Translations under genes and position numbers: made by a program
Assembly: GCA_963721175.1 (NCBI GenBank)
Contig: CAVRIG010000007.1
Span: forward strand, 434,001 to 498,000
Reading direction: 5' to 3'
Source of the DNA: Aliishimia sp963721175
GTDB lineage: Bacteria; Pseudomonadota; Alphaproteobacteria; Rhodobacterales; Rhodobacteraceae
DNA: 64,000 bases
Notes under the pieces: model-generated
What the model saw: only the letters and a program-made list of their open reading frames with translations
The model's database searches: none
What the model was told of the DNA's origin: nothing
Part shown: positions 37,604 to 46,018 of the stretch, one piece after another
Position numbering within the stretch: the first letter of the stretch is position 1
Layout of the letters: every line of letters starts with the position of its first letter

Positions 37604-40600
37604 TCAGGTCTTCACGTAGCCGGCGACGACCTGCAACAGCTTGAACGCGGTCGCGGCATCGTTCTCCACCACGGCCAGGAACTCCGCCACACCGAGGCGC
37701 AGGCACAGGATGTCGGTCCGCGCCCGCATGTCGAGCGCGCGTGGCTCGTTGCGGATCAGGCCAAGTTCGCCGACCAGCGTCCCCTTGCCGACAGTGGCGA
37801 TCAGATGGTCCTCGCCATCCTGCCTTGGCAGCAGAAGGTCCGCCTCGCCCTCGATCATCATGAAGGCGCCCCGGTCGGGCGGATCGTTCTTGTGGAACAC
37901 GTAATGCCCCGCCGCGGCCTGGTACCAGCGCGCGCCAAAGGCCAGAAGCCGAAGCTGTTTCCGGTCCAGCCCGGAGAAGAGCGCGGTCTTTTCGAGTGCC
38001 TGGAGCTTGCGCGCAAGATCCGCCGCGACATCGCCGTCCACGCCGCCGGAAGAAGTCGTTTCCGCACCCGTGATGCGGCCCTGGTCCAGTTCCAGCGTCA
38101 TGTCGTATTCCACGTCGTTTTCCAGTTCGGGAGCCAGATGCACTATGGTCGTGGCCGGGAATTCGCTACGCAGCGTGTTGATCGTCTTCGCGCGCGTCGC
38201 CGCTGCAAAACTGACCATCGGACAATCAAGGATGATGATGTCCGGTCGCTTTATCACCGCCCGGCTCACGGCCAGCGGTTCGGCGAAGGCGGCCGGCAGG
38301 TTCGCCCCACCGAGCGCGATCGGCACATCGAAGACAAGGCGCAGCACCTGGCCGGTGATGCCGGTGTCGTTCAGGATCTGTATCAGCAAGTGCCGCACGT
38401 CTTCGCCGCGCGGGCCCGCCTCCTCGGAGAGCTTGCCGTAGATCGCGTTCTCCAGAACGCTCAGACCCTGCAGCACGCCGTCGGGCTCGATCGGCGAGAA
38501 CAGGTCCGACATCTGGGTGCGCAACGCCTCGCCATGCTGTTTGCGCAGTTCGAGAATTCGCGTGCGGATCCGATCGGAAAAGGCCGCTCCCATCTGCTCG
38601 GCGGTGATGGACGAAGGCACGCTCAGCAGAAGGGCGCGCGCACGGTCGTCCAGGGGCTTGCCTGCCTTCAGAACCTCCATCGTGTTGAGAACGCTGTCAT
38701 AGAGCGCGGGATCCAACCCGGTCTTGAGAAAGAGCGGATGGTCGGTCCCCCCGGATCCGAAGATCTGCCGCAGCCCCTCCATGATCCCGATGGCAAGCTC
38801 GACCAAGTCATCGACGATGTTGAGTCCTTGCAGAAGCCTGACATAGTCGGGACGTTGGGCCAGCAGGTCCGGCGCCAGCGGCGTCCGCGGCGTGGCGAAG
38901 AGCAGGTTCTGCACGACCGGCAACGCAACGCAGTATTCGTCCGGATCCAATCTGAAGACGTATTTCGACAGACCCTCCTCGCGCAGCGCTTCCGCCACCT
39001 GCGGACGCAGCGCGATCAGGCTCGTCATCAGGTCGGCATGCAGGTCGGGCAGCGGTTTCTGATCCAGCGCACGGCGCATCAGCGCGTCGCTGCCGCCGAT
39101 GCGCTCCACCAGTTCGCACCAATAGTCGCGCAGTGCCTCGGCGCTGTCGGCCTCTCCGCGGGCGGGATCGATCCAATCCGCGCTGAGCATGTCGGTGCTG
39201 TTGCCGGCGCGCACCGACTCCTCTGCGAAGGCCGCGTCGGTCCCTTTGCCCATCGGCCGGTAGCGGATCGGCATCAGCACGTTGTCGCCAAACGAGCCCT
39301 GGAACAGGACCGGGCGGGAATTCGCGTGCCCGATCCGGGTCGCGATGGTGATCTGATGCAAATCGCTCACGTCATGGCCGCCGATCCGTACCGTACCGCT
39401 GCTCGGCAGCAGTTCCCGCGTGATCACCTCGCTCAGCGCGCGCCGATCCTCGTCATTGGGCGCGGTGATGCCGATCAGGCCGCCGCCCGGCAAGACCGTG
39501 TCGATCGTTTCCAGCACGCTGTTGCCGTCGGCATCCCGCACCGTCACGCCGTCGAGTTCGATGTCGCCGGTCAGTCGCGGGATCTCGTCGGGTTCATCGC
39601 TCATCAGCCTTTCGTCGACCATGCCGGGCGGTGCGAAACGTTCCGTGATCGTCTCCCAGCGGAGCGACATGTCGGCAGACTGGTTGTAGAAATCCAGCAA
39701 CTCCTTCCACGGAGAGGACAGTTCCTTGTAGGCCGCCAGCGCCGCCACCAGCGCGCCGAGCGTGATGCTGCCCCGGATCACCAAATATCCGCCGAGCGAA
39801 TAGAACAGGAACGGCGTCAGTTGCGTGATGAAGTTGTTGATGAACTTCATGAAGAATTTCTTCTGGTAGATGTCGAGCCGGATCGTGAAGAGCCGTCCAG
39901 CCGGTCCGTGATCATCGCCATCCGGTAGCGCCAGCCGGCGTGGACTCGTCAGCGTGCCGGCCCCAGCCGCACCTTCGCCGATCTCCGCGGCGAGCGCCCG
40001 GATCTCGATCACGCGCTTGCGGTTGAGCAGGTTCACCTGGCGCTGCAGCTTCGGGATCAGCCAGGCCTGCAGCGGGATCAGGGCGCAGGCCGCCATTCCG
40101 AAGGTAAAGGATTGGGCGAAGAGAAATCCCAGGATGGTCAGCATCTGCCCCGCCTGAAGCACCGGCTGGGCCAGCGCATCGCCCATGAGCCCGCCCATCG
40201 GTTCGCTTTCGGCCGTCACCATCGAGACCAGCTCACCCTGCGACGTGCGTTCGAAATAGGGCTGGGGAAACCGCAGGATGCGCGCGATCAGCGTGTAGCG
40301 GAACCGGCGCAGCAGGCGTTCGGACAACACGCCCTTCATCGTGTTGATCCGCATCTTCAGCAGCCCGTGGCAGAGCACTGCGATCAGGAAAGCGCCGCTC
40401 AGCACCATCAGGTATTCGACCTGACTGAACGTCACCCCGTCGATTGTGATGTTGCTCACATCGCTGTCGATGGCTCCGTTGATAATCTGCTTGGGAAGTT
40501 CGAGTGTCAGGTACAGCAGCGGAAAAAGTGTCAGGGTCACGACCAGCAGGATGACCTGCTCGCGCTTCGAATACTTCCAGATGAAGGCGAATAGGGAGCG

Positions 40601-40699
40601 TTCGATAATAATCCCCCCGATCTTTCTAAAATTCTCCCGGCGCCGATACGACGGCTCGCGTGCCTTTGCGGCGTCCGGCCCGCGGACCCTAGCAGGCAA
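37604..40699 (-). CDS. ABC-exporter-like protein with degenerate ATPase domain and C-terminal cNMP-binding domain
   Basis: About 1,000-1,031 residues. An ABC transmembrane domain (about 50-320; 'LLRRFRYTLIARILRFPQPY' and 'RTSQGELVSMVTAESEPMGG') leads into an ATPase-like half starting 'GDIELDGVTVRDADGNSVLE'. Walker A is lost ('GLIGITAPNDEDRRAL' has no GKS/T), and the Q-loop is 'ANSRPVLFQGSFGDN'. About 320 residues without ABC motifs are inserted. The rest follows with no LSGGQ ('LPAAFAEPLAVSRAVIKRP') and Walker B 'DIIILDCPMVSF' without the catalytic Glu. A cyclic-nucleotide-binding domain ends the protein ('LFSGLDRKQLRLLAFGARWY', 'VGELGLIRNEPRALD'). Two compensating breaks lie near 39955 and 39897. 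The start is unclear: TTG at 40699, or ATT/ATC near 40612 just after GGGGGG, before ERSLFAFIWKYSKR. Confidence 0.8.
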   Translation of the reverse strand: MPARVRGPDAAKAREPSYRRRENFRKIGGIIIERSLFAFIWKYSKREQVILLVVTLTLFPLLYLTLELPKQIINGAIDSDVSNITIDGVTFSQVEYLMVLSGAFLIAVLCHGLLKMRINTMKGVLSERLLRRFRYTLIARILRFPQPYFERTSQGELVSMVTAESEPMGGLMGDALAQPVLQAGQMLTILGFLFAQSFTFGMAACALIPLQAWLIPKLQRQVNLLNRKRVIEIRALAAEIGEGAAGAGTLTSPRRLALPDGDDHGPAGRLFTIRLDIYQKKFFMKFINNFITQLTPFLFYSLGGYLVIRGSITLGALVAALAAYKELSSPWKELLDFYNQSADMSLRWETITERFAPPGMVDERLMSDEPDEIPRLTGDIELDGVTVRDADGNSVLETIDTVLPGGGLIGITAPNDEDRRALSEVITRELLPSSGTVRIGGHDVSDLHQITIATRIGHANSRPVLFQGSFGDNVLMPIRYRPMGKGTDAAFAEESVRAGNSTDMLSADWIDPARGEADSAEALRDYWCELVERIGGSDALMRRALDQKPLPDLHADLMTSLIALRPQVAEALREEGLSKYVFRLDPDEYCVALPVVQNLLFATPRTPLAPDLLAQRPDYVRLLQGLNIVDDLVELAIGIMEGLRQIFGSGGTDHPLFLKTGLDPALYDSVLNTMEVLKAGKPLDDRARALLLSVPSSITAEQMGAAFSDRIRTRILELRKQHGEALRTQMSDLFSPIEPDGVLQGLSVLENAIYGKLSEEAGPRGEDVRHLLIQILNDTGITGQVLRLVFDVPIALGGANLPAAFAEPLAVSRAVIKRPDIIILDCPMVSFAAATRAKTINTLRSEFPATTIVHLAPELENDVEYDMTLELDQGRITGAETTSSGGVDGDVAADLARKLQALEKTALFSGLDRKQLRLLAFGARWYQAAAGHYVFHKNDPPDRGAFMMIEGEADLLLPRQDGEDHLIATVGKGTLVGELGLIRNEPRALDMRARTDILCLRLGVAEFLAVVENDAATAFKLLQVVAGYVKT

Positions 40700-40761
40700 A
40701 GTAGCCGGATCAATTGATTTTGTGCCCTTGCGCGGTCACACATGAGAGAAGGGAGATCGCC

Positions 40762-41133
40762 TTGGATGTGACCGCAGCCCTGATTTTGCTTGTCCTTCTG
40801 GAAATCAAGCACCTGTTCGCGGATTATTTCCTGCAGACGCCCCAGATGTTGGCCAATCGTGGACAATACTTGCACGCCGGACGTGCGATGCATTGCACGG
40901 TGCATGTTGTCGGCTCCGCCATCGCGCTGGGGCTCTTCGGCGTTCCAGCGGGCCTGCTTGCGCTGGTGCTGGTGGCGGAATGGCTGGTGCATTACCACAT
41001 CGATTTCGGCAAGGGTGCCTGGTCCAACAGGTCCGGTCATGGGCCGTCGCATGCAAGTTACTGGCGGGCGTTCGGTGTCGATCAGTTCCTGCATCAGTTG
41101 ACCTATGTCGCGATGGTCTGGGCCGTGGCGTGA
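40762..41133 (+). CDS. DUF3307 membrane protein
   Basis: Small integral membrane protein of 123 residues. A TTG start at 40762 is chosen because GGGAG lies 8 bases upstream; a GTG at 40768 is also possible. 'LLEIKHLFADYFLQTPQML' and 'HVVGSAIALGLFGVPAGLLA' with 'HYHIDFGKG' are typical of the DUF3307 family (H-x-x-x-D and W/H-D motifs in helices). The function is unknown. It diverges from the ABC/cNMP gene. Confidence 0.82.
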   Translation: MDVTAALILLVLLEIKHLFADYFLQTPQMLANRGQYLHAGRAMHCTVHVVGSAIALGLFGVPAGLLALVLVAEWLVHYHIDFGKGAWSNRSGHGPSHASYWRAFGVDQFLHQLTYVAMVWAVA

Positions 41134-41508
41134 TCCGATGTCGTGCGGGGCGGGCCACCGTGCCGGCCCTAGCTCGTCAGGATCATTGCACCGAAAGCAC
41201 CTGTCTTGCGCGTCAAAGCGATACACAAAGCGCTGAATCCGCTGACCCTTCCGGCGCTGCTCGTGACCCGGTACGGGGGAGGGTCCCGGCAACACACCCC
41301 GACCCGCAAGCATAGAGTTTGCGCGAAAGCCTATGGCGACTACAACTTATTGCGTGCCCAACCAAATAAGGGGTTGCAAGCACTGCCGCTCTACACCACC
41401 ATGACAGCAAGGGTAAGGAGAAAAGCTCCGACCCGATATCGAGCAGGCACCGAGCGCCCGGGGGCGCTGCAGCCCCCAACGTCGCATCGGCGAAAATGAG
41501 GTGGCATC
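41134..41508. other. Intergenic region, 375 bases
   Basis: No coding sequence I can support. A GGGGGC/GCCCCC hairpin with a 6-base loop lies at about 41460-41477, 32 bases before the next gene, without a T-run. It would be in the 5' leader of the YbjN-like gene. A GGTAAGGAG stretch near 41412 resembles a ribosome site but no open frame follows it. Confidence 0.4.
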
Positions 41509-42009
41509 ATGGCCCTTTCCGAACACATTCTGGAAGACGAAATTCATCCCATCGACATTGTCGAAAACCTGGCGGCGCATCACGATTGGGATTTCGATCG
41601 GATCGGAGACGACCAGATTGCGATGGCGGTCGAGGGGCAATGGCGCACCTATTCCATAACACTCGCATGGTCCGGCTTCGACGAGACCCTGCGCATGGTC
41701 TGCACCTTCGAACTCGAACCGCCGCAGGAAAAGCTGCCGGTTCTCTATGAACTGCTCAACGACATCAACGATCAATGCTGGGCCGGGTCCTATACCTTCT
41801 GGTCCGAGCAGAAGTTGATGGTCTACCGCTACGGCCTGGTGCTTGCCGGCGGCCAGATCGCCGGGCCGGAGCAGATCGACACGATGATCGGCTCGGCCGT
41901 TCTGAGCGCCGAACGCTATTACCCCGCGCTGCAATTGCTGATTTGGGGGGACCAGACGCCGCGCCAGGCATTGCAGGTTGCCATTGCCGAGGCATACGGC
42001 CGCGCATAA
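41509..42009 (+). CDS. YbjN domain-containing protein
   Basis: 166 residues, soluble. 'HPIDIVENLAAHHDWDFDRI' at the N-terminus and 'YELLNDINDQCWAGSYTFWS' with 'LVYRYGLVLAGG'-type strands (here 'MVYRYGLVLAGG') are typical of the alphaproteobacterial YbjN family, related to type III secretion chaperone folds. The molecular role is not established. It is followed 67 bases later by proC, a conserved neighbour order in this bacterial group. ATG at 41509; the frame is intact. Confidence 0.87.
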   Translation: MALSEHILEDEIHPIDIVENLAAHHDWDFDRIGDDQIAMAVEGQWRTYSITLAWSGFDETLRMVCTFELEPPQEKLPVLYELLNDINDQCWAGSYTFWSEQKLMVYRYGLVLAGGQIAGPEQIDTMIGSAVLSAERYYPALQLLIWGDQTPRQALQVAIAEAYGRA

Positions 42010-42076
42010 TCTCCGACCCCGCGAGACGCGGACATACCGCGCAGTCGCGAACGCGGTCTTTGTAGACGGGGGCAAG

Positions 42077-42892
42077 ATGAATTTTTCGGATATCGAACGC
42101 CGTGGCCTGGTTCTGCTGGGCTGCGGCAAGATGGGATCGGCGATGCTCGCCGGCTGGTTGAACCGCGGGCTGAGCCCCGACGCCGTGCATGTGCAGGATC
42201 CCAAGCCGTCCGAGTGGGTCCAGGCGCAAGGCGTGCAGATCAATGAGGCATTGCCCGACGATCCCGCCGTCGTGCTGGTGGCGGTCAAGCCGCAGATGAT
42301 GACAGATGCTCTGCCGTCGCTGGAGTCGCTCGGGAATGGCACCACGCTTTTTCTGTCCGTCGCGGCAGGGACGTCGATTGCGACCTATGAACGGATGCTT
42401 GGGGCGGATACGCCGATCATTCGCGCGATGCCCAACACGCCCGCCGCCGTGGGTCAGGGTATTACGGCCATCATCGGCAACGCCCGGGCAAGTGCAGCGC
42501 AGCTCGACCTCGCCGAAGCGCTGCTGACGGCCGTCGGCGCGGTGGTGCGGCTCGAAAGCGAGACCCAGATGGACGCGGTGACGGGCGTGTCGGGGTCGGG
42601 TCCGGCATATGTGTTTCACATGATCGAGGCACTTGCCGCCGCCGGCACAGCGCAGGGGCTGGCGCCGGACCTGGCCATGCAGCTCGCCAAGGCGACCGTT
42701 GCCGGTGCCGGGGCGCTGGCGATGCAATCCGACGACGGCCCCGAGCAACTGCGCCGGAACGTGACCTCGCCCAACGGCACCACGCAGGCCGGGCTGGAGG
42801 TTCTGATGGATGCGCAAACCGGCTTGCCTCCGCTGATCGCGGCCACAGTCCGGGCCGCAGCCGATCGCTCGCGGGAGCTGGCCAATGGCTGA
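42077..42892 (+). CDS. proC: Pyrroline-5-carboxylate reductase
   Basis: Last step of proline synthesis, NAD(P)H-dependent, 271 residues. Rossmann motif 'GLVLLGCGKMGSAMLAGWL', central 'IIRAMPNTPAAVGQGITAI' and the C-terminal signature 'VTGVSGSGPAYVFHMIEAL' with 'TSPNGTTQAGLEVL' are all present. ATG at 42077. Its 3' end overlaps csaA by 8 bases. Proline is also a compatible solute, which fits the ectoine genes, but proC is a housekeeping gene. Confidence 0.95.
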   Translation: MNFSDIERRGLVLLGCGKMGSAMLAGWLNRGLSPDAVHVQDPKPSEWVQAQGVQINEALPDDPAVVLVAVKPQMMTDALPSLESLGNGTTLFLSVAAGTSIATYERMLGADTPIIRAMPNTPAAVGQGITAIIGNARASAAQLDLAEALLTAVGAVVRLESETQMDAVTGVSGSGPAYVFHMIEALAAAGTAQGLAPDLAMQLAKATVAGAGALAMQSDDGPEQLRRNVTSPNGTTQAGLEVLMDAQTGLPPLIAATVRAAADRSRELANG

Positions 42893-43235
42893 GCCGAACC
42901 CCGAGATTTCCTTCGAGGACTTCCTCAAGGTCGACATACGTGTCGGCCGCGTGTCGCGCGCCGAACCCTTCCCGGAGGCCCGCAAGCCCGCGATCAAGCT
43001 CTGGATCGACTTCGGTCCCGAGGTCGGCGAGCGAAAGAGTTCGGCGCAGGTCACCGACCATTACGACCCCGAGACCCTGCTGGAGAGGCAGGTGATGGCC
43101 GTGGTGAACTTCCCCACGCGGCAGATCGGCCCGTTCATGTCCGAGGTGCTGGTCCTGGGTTTTGTCGACGGGGACGGGGCCGTCGTCCTGGCGCGGCCGG
43201 ATAAAGATGTACCCCTTGGCGCGAGGCTTTGCTGA
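42885..43235 (+). CDS. csaA: tRNA-binding domain protein, CsaA-like
   Basis: 116 residues, one OB-fold tRNA-binding domain. 'FEDFLKVDIRVGRVSRAEPF' and 'VVNFPTRQIGPFMSEVLVLG' are diagnostic of CsaA, described as an export-related chaperone in Bacillus. It overlaps proC upstream and gyaR downstream (TGATG), so the three genes form one transcript. Confidence 0.92.
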   Translation: MAEPNPEISFEDFLKVDIRVGRVSRAEPFPEARKPAIKLWIDFGPEVGERKSSAQVTDHYDPETLLERQVMAVVNFPTRQIGPFMSEVLVLGFVDGDGAVVLARPDKDVPLGARLC

Positions 43236-44191
43236 TGACGAAGATCTGGATCACACGACCGTTGCCCGACACGGTGCAGGCGGAGGCGCGCAAGCTGTTC
43301 GACGAGGTCGACGTGCGGGCCGAGACCACGCCGCTCGATGCCGACGAACTGCGGCGTGCGCTGCGCGACTATGACGGCGTGTTGCCGACGCTGGGCGATG
43401 CCTTCGCGGCCCAGGTCTTTGCCGACGTGCCGGACCCGCGGGCTCGGATCCTGGCCAATTTCGGCGTGGGTTACAATCACATCGACGTGGCGGCCGCCCA
43501 GGAGGCAGGGCTGGCCGTGACCAATACGCCCGGTGCGGTGACCGACGCGACCGCGGACATCGCCATGATGCTGATGCTGATGAGCGCGCGGCGCGCGGGC
43601 GAGGGGGAGCGGATGCTGCGCGCCGGAGCGTGGCAGGGCTGGCATCCGACGCAGCTGCTGGGGCTGCACCTGTCCGGCAAGACGGTGGGCATCGTCGGCA
43701 TGGGCCGGATCGGCCAGGCGATCGCGCGGCGCTGCTACTACGGGTTCGGGATGCAGGTCCGGTATCACAACCGGTCGACGAAACCCGTCGATCTTCCGGC
43801 CGAGCAGATGGGCACGCTGACGGAGCTTGCCGGCGCGGTCGATGTCCTCGTCGTTGCGGTGCCGGGCGGCCCCGAGACGAAGCACCTGATCGGGGCGGAG
43901 GTGTTCGCCGCGATGCAGCGGCACGCGCATTTCGTCAACATCGCTCGCGGGGACGTTGTGGACGAAGCTGCTCTGGTCGCCGCGTTGGAAGCCGGCGAGA
44001 TCGCGGGCGCCGGTCTCGACGTCTACGAGTTCGAACCGAAGGTGCCGGAGGCGCTGATCGCCATGGAGAATGTCACGCTCTTGCCGCATCTGGGAACCGC
44101 GGCGCTGGAGGTGCGCGAGAACATGGGGCAGATGGCGGTGGAAAATCTGCGCGCCTTCTTCGCCGGCGCGACCGTGCCCAACCCGGTTTGA
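43235..44191 (+). CDS. D-glycerate/glyoxylate-type 2-hydroxyacid dehydrogenase
   Basis: 318 residues, NAD(P)-dependent. 'ILANFGVGYNHIDVAAAQEA' and 'VTNTPGAVTDATADIAMMLM' mark the GyaR/GRHPR group. NAD motif 'TVGIVGMGRIGQAIARRCYY', catalytic Arg in 'VNIARGDVVDEAALVAAL', Glu in 'LDVYEFEPKVPEAL' and His in 'LLPHLGTAALEVREN'. It probably reduces glyoxylate or hydroxypyruvate. Distinct from the paralogue in the sugar-acid operon at 10.1 kb. Last gene of the proC-csaA transcript; converges on the TIGR02186 gene. Confidence 0.92.
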   Translation: MTKIWITRPLPDTVQAEARKLFDEVDVRAETTPLDADELRRALRDYDGVLPTLGDAFAAQVFADVPDPRARILANFGVGYNHIDVAAAQEAGLAVTNTPGAVTDATADIAMMLMLMSARRAGEGERMLRAGAWQGWHPTQLLGLHLSGKTVGIVGMGRIGQAIARRCYYGFGMQVRYHNRSTKPVDLPAEQMGTLTELAGAVDVLVVAVPGGPETKHLIGAEVFAAMQRHAHFVNIARGDVVDEAALVAALEAGEIAGAGLDVYEFEPKVPEALIAMENVTLLPHLGTAALEVRENMGQMAVENLRAFFAGATVPNPV

Positions 44192-44199
44192 TCCGGAAG

Positions 44200-44958
44200 T
44201 CAGTTCCGCAAGAGAGAGAAGGCGGCCGACGCACCCCATCCCGCAGCGATCGCGATGGCAAGCGCCATGATCCCGTAGATCAGCGGTTGGTTCCGCGACA
44301 GATCGAAGAGCCAGCGCTCCATCCCGACCTTGTCGACGTCGATCGACGTTGCGTACTGCGACACCACCTCTCCGCCCCGTGTCAGGAAGATGCGCGTGAC
44401 ATAATCACCCTCGACAAGTGCCGCAGGCAGCTGGATGGAGGTACGGAAGAGCGTCTGTTCGTCGACCGCGACCTGTCCCTCGAGCAATTGGTACAAGCCG
44501 GAACCGCTGCGAATCCGGATCAAAGCCTCGGTGAAAGCCCCGGCGTCGGTGATGTTCGATGGTGCGCCCACGGACCGGATCGCGCGTGGGATGGAGATCC
44601 GGTGGCGCAGATCCTCGACATAGGTCAGCACCTCGCGCAGTGGGCCGCTGGTGGCCACGGCGTAGAATGAGGGGGCGGCATCGACTTCGACCGCGTCGGT
44701 GTTGATCCAGATCCCCAGACGATTCTCCTTGCGGCGCACCACGACCGGCTTCGACGGGCCGGCGACGGTGATCACCACTTCGAGCGGTGGCCCCTCGGGA
44801 ATGCGGCTTTCGCGTTTCACCGCACCGAAGATCAGGATTTCGGAGCCATCGAAGCTGGTGGTGATCGCAACGCGGTCCCGCGACAGGCCGAGGACCACCT
44901 CTTCCTGCGCCTGCGCGGGCAGGGCGAGAAGGCAGAGGAGGGCGATCCAGCGCAGCAT
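44200..44958 (-). CDS. TIGR02186-family membrane-anchored protein
   Basis: 252 residues. N-terminal signal peptide (MLRWIALLCLLALPAQAQ), a periplasmic part with 'DRVAITTSFDGSEILIFGAV' and 'VVRRKENRLGIWINTDAV', and one C-terminal membrane helix ('LIYGIMALAIAIAAGWGASA'). The family is nearly always next to a TauE/SafE exporter in alphaproteobacteria, as here (3 bases downstream of it). It is probably an accessory of that exporter, with no biochemical role known to me. Confidence 0.9.
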   Translation of the reverse strand: MLRWIALLCLLALPAQAQEEVVLGLSRDRVAITTSFDGSEILIFGAVKRESRIPEGPPLEVVITVAGPSKPVVVRRKENRLGIWINTDAVEVDAAPSFYAVATSGPLREVLTYVEDLRHRISIPRAIRSVGAPSNITDAGAFTEALIRIRSGSGLYQLLEGQVAVDEQTLFRTSIQLPAALVEGDYVTRIFLTRGGEVVSQYATSIDVDKVGMERWLFDLSRNQPLIYGIMALAIAIAAGWGASAAFSLLRN

Positions 44959-44961
44959 GCT

Positions 44962-45879
44962 TCAGTGTCCCCCCGCGGCCCCGAGCGTGTAGAGCTCGGT
45001 CGGCATCAGCAGCAGATCCAGCGCCAGCTTGCCGCACACCACCAGCACCATCCCCGCGAGCAGGATGCGCAGCTGTTCCGCCTTCATCTTCACCCCGATG
45101 CGCGTGCCGATCTGCGCGCCGATGACCCCGCCGATCAGTAGCAGAACGGCGAGAACGACATCCACGGTGTAGTTCGTCGTGGCGTGCAGCAGCGTGGTGA
45201 AGCCGGTCACGAAGATGATCTGAAAGAGCGATGTGCCCACGACGACCTTGGTCGGCACCCCGAGAAGGTAGATCATCGCCGGCACCATGATGAAGCCGCC
45301 GCCGACGCCCATGATCGCCGCCAGAACGCCCACCAGCACTCCGACGATCAGCGGCGGAATCACCGAGATGTAAAGTCCCGAGACCCGGAAGCGCATCTTG
45401 AAGGGCAGCCTGTGCACCCAGTTGTGCTTGCGTCTTTTGGAGGGTTTGGCTCCGGATCGGGATCTTCGGATGGCGTTCAGGCTCTCGATGAACATGAGCG
45501 CGCCGATGATGCCGAGGAACACGACGTAGCAGAGCCGCACCAGCAGGTCGACCTGGCCGAGCGAGCGCAGGTAGTTGAAGACGAAGACGCCCACCGCCGC
45601 ACCGGCCAGGCCACCGATGAGCAGCACGACCCCCATCTTGAGATCGACGGTCTTCCGTCGGAAATGGGCCAGAACGCCGGAGATCGACAACGCGACCGTC
45701 TGATTGGCCTGGGTCGCAACGGCGACCGCGGGCGGAATGCCGATGAAGAACAGCAGCGGGGTCATCAGGAAGCCACCGCCCACACCGAACATGCCCGAAA
45801 GGATGCCGACGAAACCGCCCAGGCCCAGAAGCAGGACCGCGTTGACCGAGACTTCGGCGATGGGCAGGTAGATCTGCAT
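44962..45879 (-). CDS. TauE/SafE family sulfite/sulfonate exporter-like permease
   Basis: 305 residues from the ATG at 45879 (MQIYLPIAEVSVNAV). Eight or so hydrophobic helices. The two-fold repeated glycine motif is clear: 'GGFVGILSGMFGVGGGFLMT' and 'GVLAAIMGVGGGFIMVPAMI'. A basic cytoplasmic loop ('RRSRSGAKPSKRRKHNW') joins the halves. The family exports sulfite or organosulfonates. First gene of the pair with TIGR02186. The frame is intact. Confidence 0.92.
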   Translation of the reverse strand: MQIYLPIAEVSVNAVLLLGLGGFVGILSGMFGVGGGFLMTPLLFFIGIPPAVAVATQANQTVALSISGVLAHFRRKTVDLKMGVVLLIGGLAGAAVGVFVFNYLRSLGQVDLLVRLCYVVFLGIIGALMFIESLNAIRRSRSGAKPSKRRKHNWVHRLPFKMRFRVSGLYISVIPPLIVGVLVGVLAAIMGVGGGFIMVPAMIYLLGVPTKVVVGTSLFQIIFVTGFTTLLHATTNYTVDVVLAVLLLIGGVIGAQIGTRIGVKMKAEQLRILLAGMVLVVCGKLALDLLLMPTELYTLGAAGGH

Positions 45880-46018
45880 GGGTTCCCTTAGCGTGGTGCG
45901 GCGCGCGGAATCAACTGTGTTGGCACGCGGCATCGGGATGGGTGCGCGTTTCCGGTCCCTTTGGTGTTCTGCCTGGCGGTCCTGCCCGGTTTTCGACAGT
46001 TGGGGCCGGCGGGCACCG

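Noticed and set aside
37433..39928. Plus-strand open frame of about 830 codons opposite the ABC/cNMP gene
   Set aside because: Starts inside the kinase gene and runs antisense to a protein with clear ABC and cNMP domains; no recognisable motifs of its own.
41460..41477. GGGGGC/GCCCCC hairpin before the YbjN-like gene as a terminator
   Set aside because: There is no T-run on either strand, and it lies just upstream of a start codon rather than after a gene end; kept only as a leader hairpin.
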